Part shown: in pieces, positions 46,500 through 54,354 of the stretch
Layout: each line of letters opens with the position of its first letter
Numbering within the stretch: the stretch's first letter is position 1
From: Pseudooceanicola lipolyticus
GTDB lineage: Bacteria; Pseudomonadota; Alphaproteobacteria; Rhodobacterales; Rhodobacteraceae
Assembly (NCBI RefSeq): GCF_002786325.1
Contig: NZ_PGTB01000005.1
Location: 38,369 to 102,368 of the forward strand
Direction: 5' to 3'
Length of the DNA stretch: 64,000 bases
Notes under the pieces: generated by a model
What the model was told of the DNA's origin: nothing
Databases searched by the model: none
What the model saw: the letters and a program-made list of their open reading frames with translations, nothing else
Program-made: the position numbers and the translations under genes

Positions 46500-47522
46500 C
46501 TAGCGGATATAGGCGACTTCGGACCAGATTTTGAAGTTCTCGCGGAACTGGCTGAGGCTTTCCCACGAGCGGGCAAAATCCGGATCGGCGGCAACCTGTT
46601 CGGCCACCACTTCTTCCCAGGCGCCTTTGAAGGCCTCCATCATGGTGTCGTTCCAGGCGTGGAACTGGACACCCTGATCCCGCAGAGTCTGCATCGCCTC
46701 GACCTGGATCGCCTCGCCTTCGGCCAGGGTATGCGCCACATTCGCCGCGCAGGTGGTCTGGATCGCGGCGCGGCCCGAATCCGACAGCCCGTCCCAGACA
46801 TCGCGGTTGATGATGAAGGTCAGCAGCGAGGTCTGCTGGTGCCAGCCGGGGAAATAGTAGTTCTTGGCGTATTCGGACATACCCAGCACGTTGTCGATCG
46901 CCGGGAACGACATTTCGGCCGCGTCGATGGTGCCCAGGCGGAGGCCAGTCATGGTATCGGCGGGCGGCAGCGACTGCGCCTGGACCCCAAGCTTGGCCAT
47001 GACCTGCGCCCCGAGCCCGAAGATCCGCATTTTCAGGCCCTGCAGGTCCTCGACCGTTTCAATCGGTTCGGCAAACCAGCCGGAGGCTTCGGGCACGAAT
47101 ACCGCGCAAAGTTCGCTGTGGATGTTGTAGGGCGCCGAGATCTCGTTCCACAGATCCTTGCCGCCGCCATAATACCACCAGGCGGTGTATTCGCGCACAT
47201 CCGGACCGAAGGGCACCGAGGTGAACATCGCCGCCGAGGGTATGATGCTTTGCGCGAAACCGGGCGAATACCAGCCGGCATCGACCGCGCCGGTTGAAAT
47301 GGCGTCCCACATCTCGTTGCCGCCGACGATGGCGTTGGGTTCGTTGAACTCGATGGTCAGATCGCCATTGGTCAGCAGTGCGACCTGATCGGCGACCTTG
47401 GGTCCCGAATTGCCGATTACCGGCAACGATGACGGATAGACGCTTTGCATGACGATGGTGTCCGCCTGCGCCAGTCCGGCGCCGGCGGCAAGTGCTGCCA
47501 CGGCTAGGCTCAGTTTCTTCAT
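46500..47522 (-). CDS. dctP: TRAP substrate-binding protein, DctP type (second system)
   Basis: A 340-residue periplasmic receptor with a signal peptide ending AGAGLAQA before DTIVMQS. It contains EPIETVEDLQGLKMRIFGLGAQVMAKLGVQAQSLP, the carboxylate-clamping region (Arg in LKMR), and TYLTFIINRDVW-like spacing at LLTFIINRDVWDGLS. It differs strongly from the three receptors of the first island and lacks their cysteines. AGGGAGG precedes the start. The promoter region is shared with the IclR regulator and carries three palindromes. Confidence 0.92.
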   Translation of the reverse strand: MKKLSLAVAALAAGAGLAQADTIVMQSVYPSSLPVIGNSGPKVADQVALLTNGDLTIEFNEPNAIVGGNEMWDAISTGAVDAGWYSPGFAQSIIPSAAMFTSVPFGPDVREYTAWWYYGGGKDLWNEISAPYNIHSELCAVFVPEASGWFAEPIETVEDLQGLKMRIFGLGAQVMAKLGVQAQSLPPADTMTGLRLGTIDAAEMSFPAIDNVLGMSEYAKNYYFPGWHQQTSLLTFIINRDVWDGLSDSGRAAIQTTCAANVAHTLAEGEAIQVEAMQTLRDQGVQFHAWNDTMMEAFKGAWEEVVAEQVAADPDFARSWESLSQFRENFKIWSEVAYIR

Positions 47523-47570
47523 GTGATCCTCCCTGATCCAGAAAACCGCCTCTCCCTGGCGGCATCACAT

Positions 47571-47585
47571 GTCCACATTGTGGAC
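47571..47585. promoter_or_regulatory. Palindromic operator O1 (probable IclR site)
   Basis: GTCCACATTGTGGAC is a near-perfect dyad, about 50 bp upstream of the TRAP receptor start. It matches O2 and O3 to the consensus GTCCAYATTRTGGAY. Confidence 0.6.
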
Positions 47586-47603
47586 TTCGATGTCGCACAA
47601 GGT

Positions 47604-47618
47604 ATCTATGATATGGAC
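47604..47618. promoter_or_regulatory. Palindromic operator O2 (probable IclR site)
   Basis: ATCTATGATATGGAC matches O3 (with its last base read as C) at 11 of 15 positions, with the right half TATGGAC intact. Its start is 33 bp from that of O1, about three helical turns. Confidence 0.45.
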
Positions 47619-47711
47619 ATCTTGTAAACAAAAAAGTTGTCATTTTCACGAAAAATGCAAATTTACCTTGCAAATGCTGGATTATTGCGGAATCTTGAGC
47701 GTGGAGGAGGC

Positions 47712-47726
47712 GTCCATATTATGGAT
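47712..47726. promoter_or_regulatory. Palindromic operator O3 (probable IclR site)
   Basis: GTCCATATTATGGAT ends 8 bp before the IclR start codon at 47735 and would cover its ribosome-binding region, which suggests autoregulation. Confidence 0.6.
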
Positions 47727-47734
47727 ATTAAGCC

Positions 47735-48559
47735 ATGACATTAACACCACAAGAAGGCGGCGGCGCGCAAAGCGTCGACCGGGCGCTGGGATTGCTGTCG
47801 CTGGTTGCGTCCTTTGCAGGACGCGAAGTGCCGATGACGGTGCTGACACGCGAAACCGGAATGAGCCGCCCGACCGTCCGCCGGCTGATGCTGGCGCTGA
47901 TGCGTGCCGGGCTGATCGAGCAGGAGCCGGGCGGCGGCTATGTGCTGGGCGGCGAAAGCCTTGTGCTGGGGGCGATGGCGGCGCGGCGCTTTGATCTGCT
48001 GGAGGTGGCGCAGGACAGCCTGATCGCGCTTGCGGCCGAAAGCGGTGATTCCAGTTTCGTCTCGCTGCGGCGCGGGTCCTATTCGGTGTGTCTGCAGCGC
48101 GAAGAGGGTGATTTTCCAATCCGCACCCATGTGTTGCAGGCCGGGGCGCGCCACCCGTTGGGCGTTGGCGCCGGGGCGATGGCGATCCTGGCCGCGCTGA
48201 CCGAGGCCGAGGCCGAAGAGGTGTTGCGGGAAACCCGTGCCGAGATTGACGAGAAATTCCCCGATTTCACCGAAGCCTTCCTGCGGGACGAGCTGGCGCG
48301 GGCCCGCGCCCAGGGCTGGAGCCTGAATCCGGGCATGTATGTGGCGAATTCCTGGGCGATCGGGGTGCCGCTGATGGCGCCTTCGGGTGCTGTGGTGGGG
48401 TCGCTGTCGATCGCCGCAATCGACAGCCGCATGGGCGAGGCGCGCCAGCCCGAACTGGTGGCGATGCTGCGCCGCGAGGCCGACAAGGTCGAACGGCGGA
48501 TGCGGCAGCGCGCCGAAAAGGGCGCCCTCGCCGGGCCCAGAAAGGCCGCGGGCAAATGA
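47735..48559 (+). CDS. IclR-family transcriptional regulator
   Basis: A 274-residue regulator. The winged HTH lies at residues 12-75 (SVDRALGLLSLVASFAGREVPMTVLTRETGMSRPTVRRLMLAL). The C-terminal ligand domain follows (LREEGDFPIRTHVLQAGARHPLGVGAGAMAILAAL and NSWAIGVPLMAPSGAVVGSLSIAAI), both typical of IclR. It is divergent from the second TRAP operon and is followed by a thiolase-ligase-PPC-SDR run, so it probably controls both directions. The ribosome site is weak and lies under operator O3. Confidence 0.93.
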   Translation: MTLTPQEGGGAQSVDRALGLLSLVASFAGREVPMTVLTRETGMSRPTVRRLMLALMRAGLIEQEPGGGYVLGGESLVLGAMAARRFDLLEVAQDSLIALAAESGDSSFVSLRRGSYSVCLQREEGDFPIRTHVLQAGARHPLGVGAGAMAILAALTEAEAEEVLRETRAEIDEKFPDFTEAFLRDELARARAQGWSLNPGMYVANSWAIGVPLMAPSGAVVGSLSIAAIDSRMGEARQPELVAMLRREADKVERRMRQRAEKGALAGPRKAAGK

Positions 48560-48583
48560 ATCTGAACAGATCGGAGAACATCC

Positions 48584-49756
48584 ATGGCGAATAACGCGCA
48601 AATTGTCGGCTGGTCGCACAGCAAGTTCGGAAAATCCGAGGCGCCCGATCTGGAGGCCCTGATCCGCGAGGTGGTGCCCGCGGCGCTGGACCATGCCGGG
48701 GTCGAGGCGCAACAGGTCGATGGCATCTATCTGGGTGTCTATAACAACGGGTTCCTGAAACAGTCCTTCGAGGCCGGCCTGGTGGGTATGGCGGTGCCCG
48801 AGCTGAAACATGTTCCAGCCAACCGGCTGGAAAACGCCTGCGCCACCGGTTCGGCCGCGCTCTATGCGGCGCTGGATTTCATCAATGCGGGCCGGGGCAG
48901 GGTGGCTTTGGTAATCGGCGCGGAAAAGATGACGGCGATTCCGTCGCAGGACGCGGCCAACCTGATGCTGCAGGGCAGCTATTTCCCCGAGGAAGGCCAT
49001 TTCGACGCCGGGTTTGCCGGGGTGTTCGGGCATATCGCCCAGAATTACTTCCAGCGCTACGGCGACCGCTCGGAAGAGCTGGCGATGATCTCGTCGAAAA
49101 ACCACCGCAACGGGATGCTGAACCCCTATGCGCATATGCAGAAGGATTTTTCGGTCGCCTTCTGCAACACCATCAGCGACAAGAACCCCTATGTTGCGCC
49201 GCCGCTGCGCCGAACCGATTGTTCGCTGATCTCGGACGGCGCCGCGGCGATGGTGATCGCGGATGCCGACACCGCCGCCGGGCTGCAACGGGCAATCGCG
49301 ATCCGTGCCCGGACCCAGGTCAACGATTCGATGGCGCTGTCGCGCCGCGACCCCACCGAATTTGCCGGGGCGACGCAGGCCTGGGCCAAATCGCTGGCCC
49401 AGGCGGGGCTGACCCTGGACGATCTGGATTTTGTCGAAACCCATGACTGTTTCACCATCGCCGAGATGATCGAATACGAGGCGATGGGCCTGGCCGAGCG
49501 CGGCAGGGGCGGCGACATCATCCGTGACGGGGTGACCCAGCGGGACGGCAAACTGCCGGTGAACCCCTCGGGCGGTCTGAAGGCGCGCGGTCACCCGCTG
49601 GGGGCGACCGGCGTGTCGATGCATGTGATGGCGGCGATGCAACTGGCCGGCGAGGCCGGGGAGATGCAGCTGCCCAAGGCCGACCGCGCCGGCGTGTTCA
49701 ACATGGGCGGCGCCGCCGTCGCCAATTACACCTCGATCCTGGAGCGCGTGAAATGA
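48584..49756 (+). CDS. Thiolase (acetyl-CoA acetyltransferase/SCP-x type)
   Basis: A 390-residue thiolase-fold enzyme that should cleave or form a 3-oxoacyl-CoA. The nucleophile Cys is in RLENACATGSAALYAAL, histidines are in VETHDCFTIAEM and GGLKARGHPLGATG, the standard C-terminal motif. The HDCF element and the lack of a second GxGxCxG motif (end is FNMGGAAVANYTSIL) place it in the SCP-x/non-classical group rather than PhaA/FadA. It starts 24 bp after the IclR gene and overlaps the ligase gene by ATGA. Confidence 0.9.
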   Translation: MANNAQIVGWSHSKFGKSEAPDLEALIREVVPAALDHAGVEAQQVDGIYLGVYNNGFLKQSFEAGLVGMAVPELKHVPANRLENACATGSAALYAALDFINAGRGRVALVIGAEKMTAIPSQDAANLMLQGSYFPEEGHFDAGFAGVFGHIAQNYFQRYGDRSEELAMISSKNHRNGMLNPYAHMQKDFSVAFCNTISDKNPYVAPPLRRTDCSLISDGAAAMVIADADTAAGLQRAIAIRARTQVNDSMALSRRDPTEFAGATQAWAKSLAQAGLTLDDLDFVETHDCFTIAEMIEYEAMGLAERGRGGDIIRDGVTQRDGKLPVNPSGGLKARGHPLGATGVSMHVMAAMQLAGEAGEMQLPKADRAGVFNMGGAAVANYTSILERVK

Positions 49757-51369
49757 GCGACGCCGCCGCGACCTGGCCGACCAGTACCCGTGTGCCCAAC
49801 ATGGCCCATTTCCTGTCGGCCAGCGCCCGGCGGCTGCCCGACGAGATCGCCATCGTCTATGACGGGCAAAGCTGGACCTGGGCCGAGTTCGATGCCCGTG
49901 TCAACGCGCTGGCCGCGGGTCTGCAGCGGGAATTCGGGCTGCAAAAGGGCGACCGCGTCCTGGTTCAATCCGCCAATAACAACCAGATGATGGAACTGAT
50001 GATGGCGGTGTTCCGGCTGGGCGCGGTCTGGACCCCGGCCAATTTCCGCCAGAGCCCCGACGAGGTGGCCTATCTCTGCGAGAAATCCGGCGCTCGGCTG
50101 ATGGTTGTCGAGGCTGCCTTTGCCGCCCATGCGACACGTTGCCGGGGCATGGTTGATGCCATCGTCTCCATCGGCGCGCTGGAGGGTGCCCGATCTTACG
50201 AGGCGCTGGTGGCGCAGCACGCCGGACAGGTCGTGCCCAACCAGCAGGTTGACCGCGACGATCCCGCCTGGTTGTTCTTTACCTCGGGGTCCACCGGGCG
50301 GCCCAAGGCGGTGGTGCTGACCCACGGGCAGCTGACCTTCACCACGCTGAACCACCTGAACGACCTGATGCCCGGCACCGGGCCGGAAGATGCCAGCCTG
50401 GTGGTTGCGCCGCTGAGCCATGGTGCCGCGATGCACCAGATGACCCAGATCGCCGCGGGCGCCAAAAGCGTGCTGTTGCCGCAGGGCCGCTTCGACCCGG
50501 CAGTGGCCTGGGAACTGATCGAAACCTGGCGCATCACCAACATGTTCACGGTGCCGACCATCGTGAAGATGCTGGTCGAACATCCCTCCGTCCAGGATCA
50601 CGACCACAGCTCGTTGCGCTATGTCATCTATGCTGGCGCGCCGATGTATCGCGAGGATCAGAAGCGCGCGCTTGCGACCCTGGGCAAGGTGCTGGTGCAA
50701 TATTACGGGCTGGGCGAGGTGACCGGCGCCATCACCGTGCTGCGGCCGCAGGACCATCACCTGGAGGACGGGCCGCAGAACCGGATCGGCACCTGCGGGA
50801 TCGAACGCACGGGGATCGAGATTTCGATCCAGGACGAGGACGGGCGCGACGTCGCGCCCTTCGAGACCGGCGAGATCTGCGTCATCGGTCCCGCGGTCTG
50901 TGCCGGCTATTTCGAAGATGAGGGCGCCAACCGCAAATCCTTTCGCAACGGATGGTTCCGGACCGGGGATCTGGGGCATGTGGACAAGCAGGGCTATGTC
51001 TATATCACCGGGCGGGCGTCGGACATGTATATTTCCGGCGGCTCGAACGTCTATCCCCGCGAGGTCGAAGAGGTTCTGCTGACGCTCGACGGGGTGAACG
51101 AGGTGGCCATCCTGGGTGTGCCCGATCCCAAATGGGGCGAGGTCGGCCTGTGTGTCTGCGTCGCGCACCCGGGCCAATCGGTCACCGAAGATCAGATCGC
51201 CCGGCATCTTTCCGGCCGGGTGTCGAAATACAAGATGCCGCAATATTACGTATTCTTGGACGAGATGCCCAAGACCGCCTATGGCAAGATCACCAAGAAG
51301 CTGGTGCGCGAAGAGCTGGCCGCAAGGGGCCTGTTGCCCAACCCGGCCACCGAACCGGCGGAGGGCTGA
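49753..51369 (+). CDS. AMP-forming acyl-CoA synthetase/ligase
   Basis: A 538-residue adenylate-forming enzyme that activates a carboxylic acid as acyl-CoA. Motifs in order: LFFTSGSTGRPKAVVLTHGQL (P-loop), YYGLGEVTG, GWFRTGDLGHVDKQGYVYITGRASDMYISGGSNVYPREVEE, and the C-terminal lysine in PKTAYGKITKK. It overlaps the thiolase stop. With the TRAP importer across the promoter region, a pathway of uptake, CoA activation, dehydrogenation by SDRs and thiolytic cleavage is plausible. The acid is unknown. Confidence 0.93.
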   Translation: MSDAAATWPTSTRVPNMAHFLSASARRLPDEIAIVYDGQSWTWAEFDARVNALAAGLQREFGLQKGDRVLVQSANNNQMMELMMAVFRLGAVWTPANFRQSPDEVAYLCEKSGARLMVVEAAFAAHATRCRGMVDAIVSIGALEGARSYEALVAQHAGQVVPNQQVDRDDPAWLFFTSGSTGRPKAVVLTHGQLTFTTLNHLNDLMPGTGPEDASLVVAPLSHGAAMHQMTQIAAGAKSVLLPQGRFDPAVAWELIETWRITNMFTVPTIVKMLVEHPSVQDHDHSSLRYVIYAGAPMYREDQKRALATLGKVLVQYYGLGEVTGAITVLRPQDHHLEDGPQNRIGTCGIERTGIEISIQDEDGRDVAPFETGEICVIGPAVCAGYFEDEGANRKSFRNGWFRTGDLGHVDKQGYVYITGRASDMYISGGSNVYPREVEEVLLTLDGVNEVAILGVPDPKWGEVGLCVCVAHPGQSVTEDQIARHLSGRVSKYKMPQYYVFLDEMPKTAYGKITKKLVREELAARGLLPNPATEPAEG

Positions 51370-51372
51370 GCG

Positions 51373-52239
51373 ATGGATGCAAAATTTGCCGCCTCCCGCA
51401 GCCGCGAGGTGCTGCGCCATCCGGGCCGCGAACTGTCGCCGCGTTACAGCCTGGCAGGCTGCCGGGCCAAACCGGTGCGCTTCGACCTGCAGCCGGGCCA
51501 AAGCCTGCTGGACGCGATCACCGCTGAAATGGAGCGGCTGGGCGGCGACGCGGCGGTGCTGCAACTGGACGGCATCGCGCTGGAGGACATGCATTACGTG
51601 ATCCCCGCCGGGGCGCGCGATGACAGCCATGCTGCCTGGTATAGCGAGACCTATACTTGCGAGGCGGCGCAGCTGCAGCATGCAACCGCCATGGTTGGGC
51701 GCAAGGACGGCCAGTGGTTCGTGCATTGTCATGCGGTGTGGCCGGCGGGCGGGCAGGGCGTTCTGATGGGCCACCTGCTGAACGATCAGTGCCGGGTGAC
51801 GGCGCCCTTTGCGGCGCGGGGCCATGTGTTGACCGGAGCATTGCTGGAGGTCGCGCTGGATCCGGAAACCAATTTTCCGCTGTTCCATGTGCGTCGTCCG
51901 GCCGAGGTGGCCGGTGCCAACGGCGCCTTGTTGACCATCCGGCCGCACGAGGATCTGCGCGGCACGATCGAAAGGGCCTGCGCCGAACTGGGCATCGGCG
52001 ATGCCAGGCTGATCGGGCTGGGCAGCCTGATCGGCGCCGAATTCCGCGATGCCGGCCCGATGCTGTCGCCGATCTCGGAGGTGCTGTTGCTGGACGGTGC
52101 GCGCGTGCGCGCTGGCCGCTGCGCGGCGCTGCCGCTGATCTGTGTCGATCCGCAACAGGCCACGTTCCAGGGCGATCTGAACGCCGGGGCGGGGCCGGTC
52201 TGCGTGACCTTCGAGATGCTGATCCTGGCCGAGTCCTGA
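51373..52239 (+). CDS. Protein with two tandem PPC (DUF296)-like domains
   Basis: A 288-residue protein. Residues about 36-165 carry a PPC-like fold pattern: FDLQPGQSLLDAITAEMERLGGDAAVL, then FVHCHAVWPAGGQGVLMGHLLNDQCRV with the His-x-His metal-type motif. Residues about 180-288 look like a second, more diverged copy: TIRPHEDLRGTIERACAELGIGDARLIGLGSLIGAEF. It starts 3 bp after the ligase stop, so it is certainly co-transcribed with CoA-dependent enzymes. PPC proteins in bacteria are poorly understood; a role in handling the acyl-CoA or a small-molecule regulator is possible. I make no firm functional call. Confidence 0.7.
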   Translation: MDAKFAASRSREVLRHPGRELSPRYSLAGCRAKPVRFDLQPGQSLLDAITAEMERLGGDAAVLQLDGIALEDMHYVIPAGARDDSHAAWYSETYTCEAAQLQHATAMVGRKDGQWFVHCHAVWPAGGQGVLMGHLLNDQCRVTAPFAARGHVLTGALLEVALDPETNFPLFHVRRPAEVAGANGALLTIRPHEDLRGTIERACAELGIGDARLIGLGSLIGAEFRDAGPMLSPISEVLLLDGARVRAGRCAALPLICVDPQQATFQGDLNAGAGPVCVTFEMLILAES

Positions 52240-52276
52240 GGACGGCAGGGATCACGGATAATTATCGGGAGGAAAC

Positions 52277-53077
52277 ATGAGCTTTTCGCTTTTGGACCAG
52301 GTTGCACTGGTCTTCGGGGCCGGGTCTTCGGGACCGGGCTGGGGCAATGGCAAGGCGGCGGCGGTCGCCTATGCGCGGGCCGGGGCGCGGGTGGTCTGCG
52401 TGGATTTGAACCAGGCGGCCGCCGAGGAAACCGCCGGGATCATCGGCGGCGAAGGGATGCCCGCGATCGCCATTCGCGGCGACGTGTCCAGCGAGGCCGA
52501 TGTCTCCGCCGCGGTGTCCAAGACGGTTTCTCATTTCGGCAAGATCGACATCCTGCACAACAATACCGGGATCACCCTGTTTGGCAGCCCGGTCGAGCAG
52601 CCGATCGAAGAATGGGAACGGGCGATGGACGTGAACGTCAAAAGCGTGTTCCTGGCCTGTCGCCACGTGTTGCCGCATATGGTGGCGCAGGGGCATGGCG
52701 TGATCACCAATATCTCGTCCATCGCGAGCATTCGCATCGCCGGCTATGACATGGCCTCGTATTACACCAGCAAGGCCGCGGTGAACCAGCTGACCCGCGC
52801 CGTTGCCCTGCAATATGCCGACAAGGGCATCCGGTCGAACGCGATTCTGCCGGGACTGATGAACACGCCGTTGATCCAGGGCAATGAAGGGATGAAGGGG
52901 CATCACGGCGATCTGGAAAAGCAGCTTGCCGAACGCGACGCGATGAGCCCGACCGGCAAGATGGGCGATGCCTGGGACGTGGCCCATGCCGCTGTGTTCC
53001 TGGCCTCGCCCGAAGCCAAATATATCAACGGCGTGCTGCTGCCGGTGGATGGCGGCCTGTCTTGCCGCGCGCGCTAG
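52277..53077 (+). CDS. Short-chain dehydrogenase/reductase, GNGKA variant
   Basis: A 266-residue SDR with the unusual cofactor loop GAGSSGPGWGNGKA, related to the GNGRA loops encoded at 8782 and 17558. Asp in VVCVDLN favours NAD(H). NNTGITLF replaces NNAG. NISSIASI and YYTSKAAV carry the catalytic Ser, Tyr and Lys. CGGGAGGAAAC precedes the ATG. It follows the PPC gene by 37 bp. It should oxidise a hydroxyl intermediate of the acyl-CoA pathway. Confidence 0.88.
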   Translation: MSFSLLDQVALVFGAGSSGPGWGNGKAAAVAYARAGARVVCVDLNQAAAEETAGIIGGEGMPAIAIRGDVSSEADVSAAVSKTVSHFGKIDILHNNTGITLFGSPVEQPIEEWERAMDVNVKSVFLACRHVLPHMVAQGHGVITNISSIASIRIAGYDMASYYTSKAAVNQLTRAVALQYADKGIRSNAILPGLMNTPLIQGNEGMKGHHGDLEKQLAERDAMSPTGKMGDAWDVAHAAVFLASPEAKYINGVLLPVDGGLSCRAR

Positions 53078-53085
53078 GCATTGGC

Positions 53086-53256
53086 ATGGCGGAGCACGGG
53101 ATCACCGGCCTGGGCGCCCGGCAGGACGTGCCCGAAACCTAGGGCACGGTGCGGGTGATGGATTCCGGGTCGTCCCTGGACCAGCGGGACCGGGGCAGCC
53201 TTGTCGTGGCGGGAGCGCATTGTTCGGAGATGGCTGCGATCAAAGCCTTTGACTAA
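53086..53256 (+). pseudogene. Decayed ORF between two SDR genes
   Basis: One frame from the ATG at 53086 to the TAA at 53254-53256 is broken by a single TAG at 53140. Before it the reading is MAEHGITGLGARQDVPET; after it comes an acidic stretch leading to DRGSLVVAGAHCSEMAAIKAF. The in-frame continuation and the folded-protein look of the second part suggest the remnant of a real gene, but I cannot name the family with confidence. The next SDR begins 41 bp later. Confidence 0.35.
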
Positions 53257-53297
53257 CCCCGCGCCGTGCAGGCGCGGATCCTGGAAAGGACAACCTG

Positions 53298-54053
53298 ATG
53301 CTGACTTCCAAGACCATTCTGATCACCGGTGCCGCCTCTGGCATCGGACTGGCCTGTGCCCAGACTTGCGTGGCCGCCGGCGCCACCGTCCTGATGGCCG
53401 ACCGCCGGATGGAGGCACTGACCCAGGCCAGCGTCGGGTTTGGCCCGCAGGCGGTGCCGCTGGCCTTTGACATCAGCGATGAACAGGCGGTCACCGATGC
53501 GCTGTCAGCCTATGCCGGGCGGCTGCACGGGGTGGTGAACTCGGCAGGGATCGGGATGGATCGCGCCGCGCTGGACACCGATGTCGCCAGCTTTCGCAAT
53601 ATTCTGGAAATCAACCTGCTGGGATCCTTCATCGTCTCGCGCGCGGCGGCCCGGCTGATGCCCGAAGAGGGCGGCGCCATCGTCAACATCACCTCGGTCT
53701 CGGGGGTGCGTGGCAATATCGGGCGCGCCGCCTATGGTGCCTCGAAAGGCGGGCTGGAAATGCTGACCAAGATCATGGCGACCGAGCTTGGCCCGCGCAA
53801 CATCCGGGTCAATTCGGTTGCACCCGGCCCGGTCGAGACCCCGATGACCGTGGAACACCATACCCCCGCCATGCGCCGCGGCTGGACCCGAACCGTACCG
53901 ATGGAGCGCTACGCACAGCCCGAAGAGATCGCCGCGGCGGTGCGCTTTCTGCTCGATCCCGAGCAATCGGGTTATGTCAACGGCCAGACGCTGTGTGTCG
54001 ATGGCGGTTTTGCCTCGGCCGGCATCACCGCGGCAATTGCCGCGGGGCATTGA
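53298..54053 (+). CDS. Short-chain dehydrogenase/reductase (FabG-like)
   Basis: A 251-residue classical SDR with TGAASGIG, NSAGIGMD, NITSVSGV and YGASKGGLEMLTK, ending GQTLCVDGGFASAG. GGAAAGGAC precedes the ATG. It is the last gene of the IclR-led run; a hairpin (54127-54149) follows. A 3-hydroxyacyl-type substrate would fit the thiolase and ligase upstream. Confidence 0.9.
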   Translation: MLTSKTILITGAASGIGLACAQTCVAAGATVLMADRRMEALTQASVGFGPQAVPLAFDISDEQAVTDALSAYAGRLHGVVNSAGIGMDRAALDTDVASFRNILEINLLGSFIVSRAAARLMPEEGGAIVNITSVSGVRGNIGRAAYGASKGGLEMLTKIMATELGPRNIRVNSVAPGPVETPMTVEHHTPAMRRGWTRTVPMERYAQPEEIAAAVRFLLDPEQSGYVNGQTLCVDGGFASAGITAAIAAGH

Positions 54054-54126
54054 ATCTTTTCGGCTTCGTGCGGCCGCCGGTTTTTCGGTTCGCGCCGATG
54101 TCGAAGTCCGGATGGCGCCGACGTCA

Positions 54127-54149
54127 ATGCCTGGGAAAAACCCAGGCAT
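54127..54149 (+). terminator. Terminator-like hairpin after the IclR-led operon
   Basis: ATGCCTGGG (54127-54135) pairs perfectly with CCCAGGCAT (54141-54149) around AAAAA. No T tract follows, but it is the first strong structure after the last SDR stop and lies before the TonB receptor promoter. Confidence 0.6.
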
Positions 54150-54249
54150 AGAACCCGGCGGGATGCCCAAGAAATCGTCAGATTCCAATTGCTTCCTGTG
54201 CCACAAGCGGTGCAGGGAGCAGGGCAAACCTAAATTGGTCACAAATACT

Positions 54250-54269
54250 TGACTAATACAGTCAGTATT
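54250..54269. promoter_or_regulatory. Overlapping dyads with a TGA-N9-TCA core before the TonB receptor
   Basis: TGACT-AATAC-AGTCA (54250-54264) has perfect 5-bp arms and fits the TGA-N9-TCA form of iron-responsive boxes known from Rhodobacterales and rhizobia. A second dyad, AATAC-AGTCA-GTATT (54255-54269), overlaps it. The receptor ATG is about 90 bp downstream. Confidence 0.5.
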
Positions 54270-54354
54270 ATACTGCCGGCACACGAAGCCAGTCAGCACC
54301 CCTTGTACCCGGGAAGCAGAGCCAGCCAGACACTTAGAACCTGGGGACGGGACT

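Noticed and set aside
49726-52155. 809-codon open frame on the minus strand
   Set aside because: It is antisense to the ligase and PPC genes, which have clear motifs, ribosome sites and couplings. The antisense product is rich in Arg, Gly and His without domains.
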